From the NCBI GenBank assembly GCA_947177495.1, contig CAMWUS010000086.1, positions 1-6,242 of the forward strand: a stretch of 6,242 nt of DNA, written 5' to 3'. Position 1 is the first letter of the stretch, and each line of letters opens with the position of its first letter. The notes beneath the pieces were generated by a model. It made no database searches. It saw nothing but the letters and a program-made list of their open reading frames with translations, and was not told the origin of the DNA. Shown here piece after piece: positions 4,995-6,242 of the stretch. A program made the translations under genes and the position numbers. Source of the stretch: an uncultured Clostridia bacterium. Its GTDB lineage: Bacteria > Bacillota > Clostridia > Christensenellales > Borkfalkiaceae.

Positions 4995-6161
4995 TTAATC
5001 CTTTTTCAGGTACTTTGCAAGGTCTTTTACGCGGTCTACCTTTTCCCAAGGGAAGCTCTCTCTGCCGAAATGCCCGTATGCGGAAGTCGCCGCATAGACG
5101 GGACGGTGAAGCCCAAGCTTGGAAATGATTGCCGCGGGACGGAGGTCGAATTCCGTTTGCACGATTTGCGCAAGTCTATCGTCGGGAAGTTTGCCTGTAC
5201 CGAAGGTGTCTACAAAAATCGATACGGGACGGGCAACGCCGATCGCGTAGGCGATTTGCAGTTCCATCTCGTCCGCAAGCCCCGCCGCCACCATGTTTTT
5301 GCAGATATAGCGCGCCATATAGGTTGCGCTCCTGTCCACCTTGGTGGGGTCTTTCCCCGCAAAGGAACCGCCGCCGTGTGCGCAACGCCCGCCGTAGGTA
5401 TCCACAACGATTTTTCTGCCCGTCAAGCCGCTGTCCCCCTCGGGTCCGCCGATGACGAACTTGCCCGTGGGATTGATAAAGTATTTTGTGTTTTCGTCTA
5501 AAAGTTGTGCGGGAACGAGCTCCTTCACAAGATATTTTATGATATCCTGCCGTATCTGTTCCTGCCCCACTTCTTCCGTATGTTGGGTGGAAACGACGAT
5601 CGTATCAACGCGCACGGGGCGCTTGCCGTCGTATTCCACGGTGACCTGCGTTTTGCCGTCGGGACGGAGATAAGAAAGCTTGCCGCTCTTGCGCAATGCG
5701 GTAAGCCCCTCTGCAAGCTTGTGCGCAAGCATAATGGGAAGCGGCATAAGTTCTTCCGTCTCGCGGCACGCATAGCCGAACATCAAGCCTTGGTCGCCCG
5801 CGCCGATTGTATCGTACTCGTCGCCGCCCGCTTTCTTCTCCTGCGAAGCGTCTACGCCAAGCGCGATGTCCGCCGACTGCCCGTGTACGTACTGTAATAC
5901 GCGGCATTTGTCGCATGCGAAATCGCCGAAATCGTAACCGATTTCGTGAATGACGGCGCGCGCGATGCTCTCGTAATCGACTTCCGCGCCCGAAACTTCC
6001 CCCGTAATAAACAGGGTGTTATACGCCGCACAGCATTCCACTGCCGAACGCGCGTTGCTGTTTTTCTTCAATAACTCGTCTAAAATGCTGTCCACAATGC
6101 GGTCGCACACCTTATCGGGATGTCCTTCCGTCACGCTTTCGCTTGTAAAAAACCGTTTCAT
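4995..6161 (-). CDS. metK: S-adenosylmethionine synthetase
   Basis: Cytoplasmic enzyme making S-adenosylmethionine from methionine and ATP, with release of phosphate and diphosphate; normally a tetramer using magnesium and potassium. The 388 residues match the usual length. Seen: N-terminal TSESVTEGHPDK (6-17) with the catalytic His14 and metal-binding Asp16, the ATP-binding GAGDQGLMFGYA (120-131), INPTGKFVIGGPEGDSGLTG (229-248), RKIVVDTYGG (249-258) and KDPTKVDRS (270-278). The phosphate-loop region reads HGGGSFAGKD (262-271), where most enzymes have GGGAFSGKD, so Ala and Ser are exchanged; the key Lys and Asp remain. The ATG at 6161 is preceded by GAGG (6171-6168) 6 bases away and gives the family N-terminus; a start at 6221 would lie upstream of the promoter. 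First gene of a metK-bioY operon. Confidence 0.98.
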   Translation of the reverse strand: MKRFFTSESVTEGHPDKVCDRIVDSILDELLKKNSNARSAVECCAAYNTLFITGEVSGAEVDYESIARAVIHEIGYDFGDFACDKCRVLQYVHGQSADIALGVDASQEKKAGGDEYDTIGAGDQGLMFGYACRETEELMPLPIMLAHKLAEGLTALRKSGKLSYLRPDGKTQVTVEYDGKRPVRVDTIVVSTQHTEEVGQEQIRQDIIKYLVKELVPAQLLDENTKYFINPTGKFVIGGPEGDSGLTGRKIVVDTYGGRCAHGGGSFAGKDPTKVDRSATYMARYICKNMVAAGLADEMELQIAYAIGVARPVSIFVDTFGTGKLPDDRLAQIVQTEFDLRPAAIISKLGLHRPVYAATSAYGHFGRESFPWEKVDRVKDLAKYLKKD

Positions 6162-6188
6162 AATTTTCCTCGGTAAATTTTCCGTATT

Positions 6189-6217
6189 ATTATATACGAT
6201 TCTTTTTAGAAAGTCAA
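6189..6217 (-). promoter_or_regulatory. Promoter of the metK-bioY operon, short leader without SAM riboswitch
   Basis: TTGACT (6217-6212), 17 bases, TATAAT (6194-6189). Initiation near 6182 gives a leader of about 20 bases, too short for any SAM riboswitch or T-box. A five-base inverted repeat, CGTAT (6183-6187) and ATACG (6194-6198), flanks the -10 region and could be a weak operator or chance in AT-rich sequence. Confidence 0.82.
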
Positions 6218-6242
6218 TCAATGTGACCGTCGGTGTTGCTTT

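Noticed and set aside
5070..5897. Several plus-strand open frames opposite metK
   Set aside because: They arise from the GC-rich codon pattern of metK; the translations are rich in Arg and Cys or otherwise unlike real proteins, and MetK motifs cover the whole length.
6162..6242. SAM riboswitch or T-box ahead of metK
   Set aside because: The promoter leaves a leader of only about 20 bases, and none of the conserved riboswitch stems can be seen in the remaining sequence.

Overview
The window reads as chromosomal DNA from an anaerobic Firmicute, probably a Clostridia-like gut bacterium. This is inferred from textbook sigma-A promoters, strong AAGGAGG-type ribosome binding sites, short intergenic gaps, an S21 protein typical of the phylum, and a BioY-type biotin transporter. 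GC content looks intermediate. I cannot name the genus. All eight genes lie on the minus strand, so the map is best read from right to left. I see no insertion sequence, phage gene, tRNA, rRNA or CRISPR array.

Reading in the direction of transcription: (a) metK (S-adenosylmethionine synthetase) starts behind a TTGACT-17-TATAAT promoter. It is followed 8 bases later by bioY (biotin uptake S-component), and the pair ends at a clear intrinsic terminator. (b) A winged-helix regulator with a large C-terminal beta-type domain starts from a perfect TTGACA-17-TATAAT promoter and is followed 7 bases later by a sugar-isomerase-like TIM-barrel protein. Together they look like a small regulator-enzyme operon of unknown substrate. 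(c) rpsU (ribosomal protein S21) has its own perfect promoter and a strong terminator. Beyond the terminator lies an unrecognised 131-residue charged, helical protein with a good ribosome binding site but no visible promoter. (d) A 358-residue regulator combines an XRE helix-turn-helix, a four-cysteine zinc ribbon and about six membrane segments; it has its own promoter and terminator. (e) The N-terminal 169 residues of a UvrD/PcrA-type helicase run off the left edge. Its promoter sits so close to the ATG that the mRNA looks leaderless.

All five promoters have exactly 17-base spacers. Most genes are housekeeping. The less ordinary parts are the membrane-bound XRE/zinc-ribbon regulator, the regulator/TIM-barrel pair with a near-palindrome between its -35 and -10 boxes, the orphan gene behind the rpsU terminator, and the apparently leaderless helicase. 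I found no clear evidence of a wholly new multi-gene system. No intergenic stretch exceeds 300 bases.
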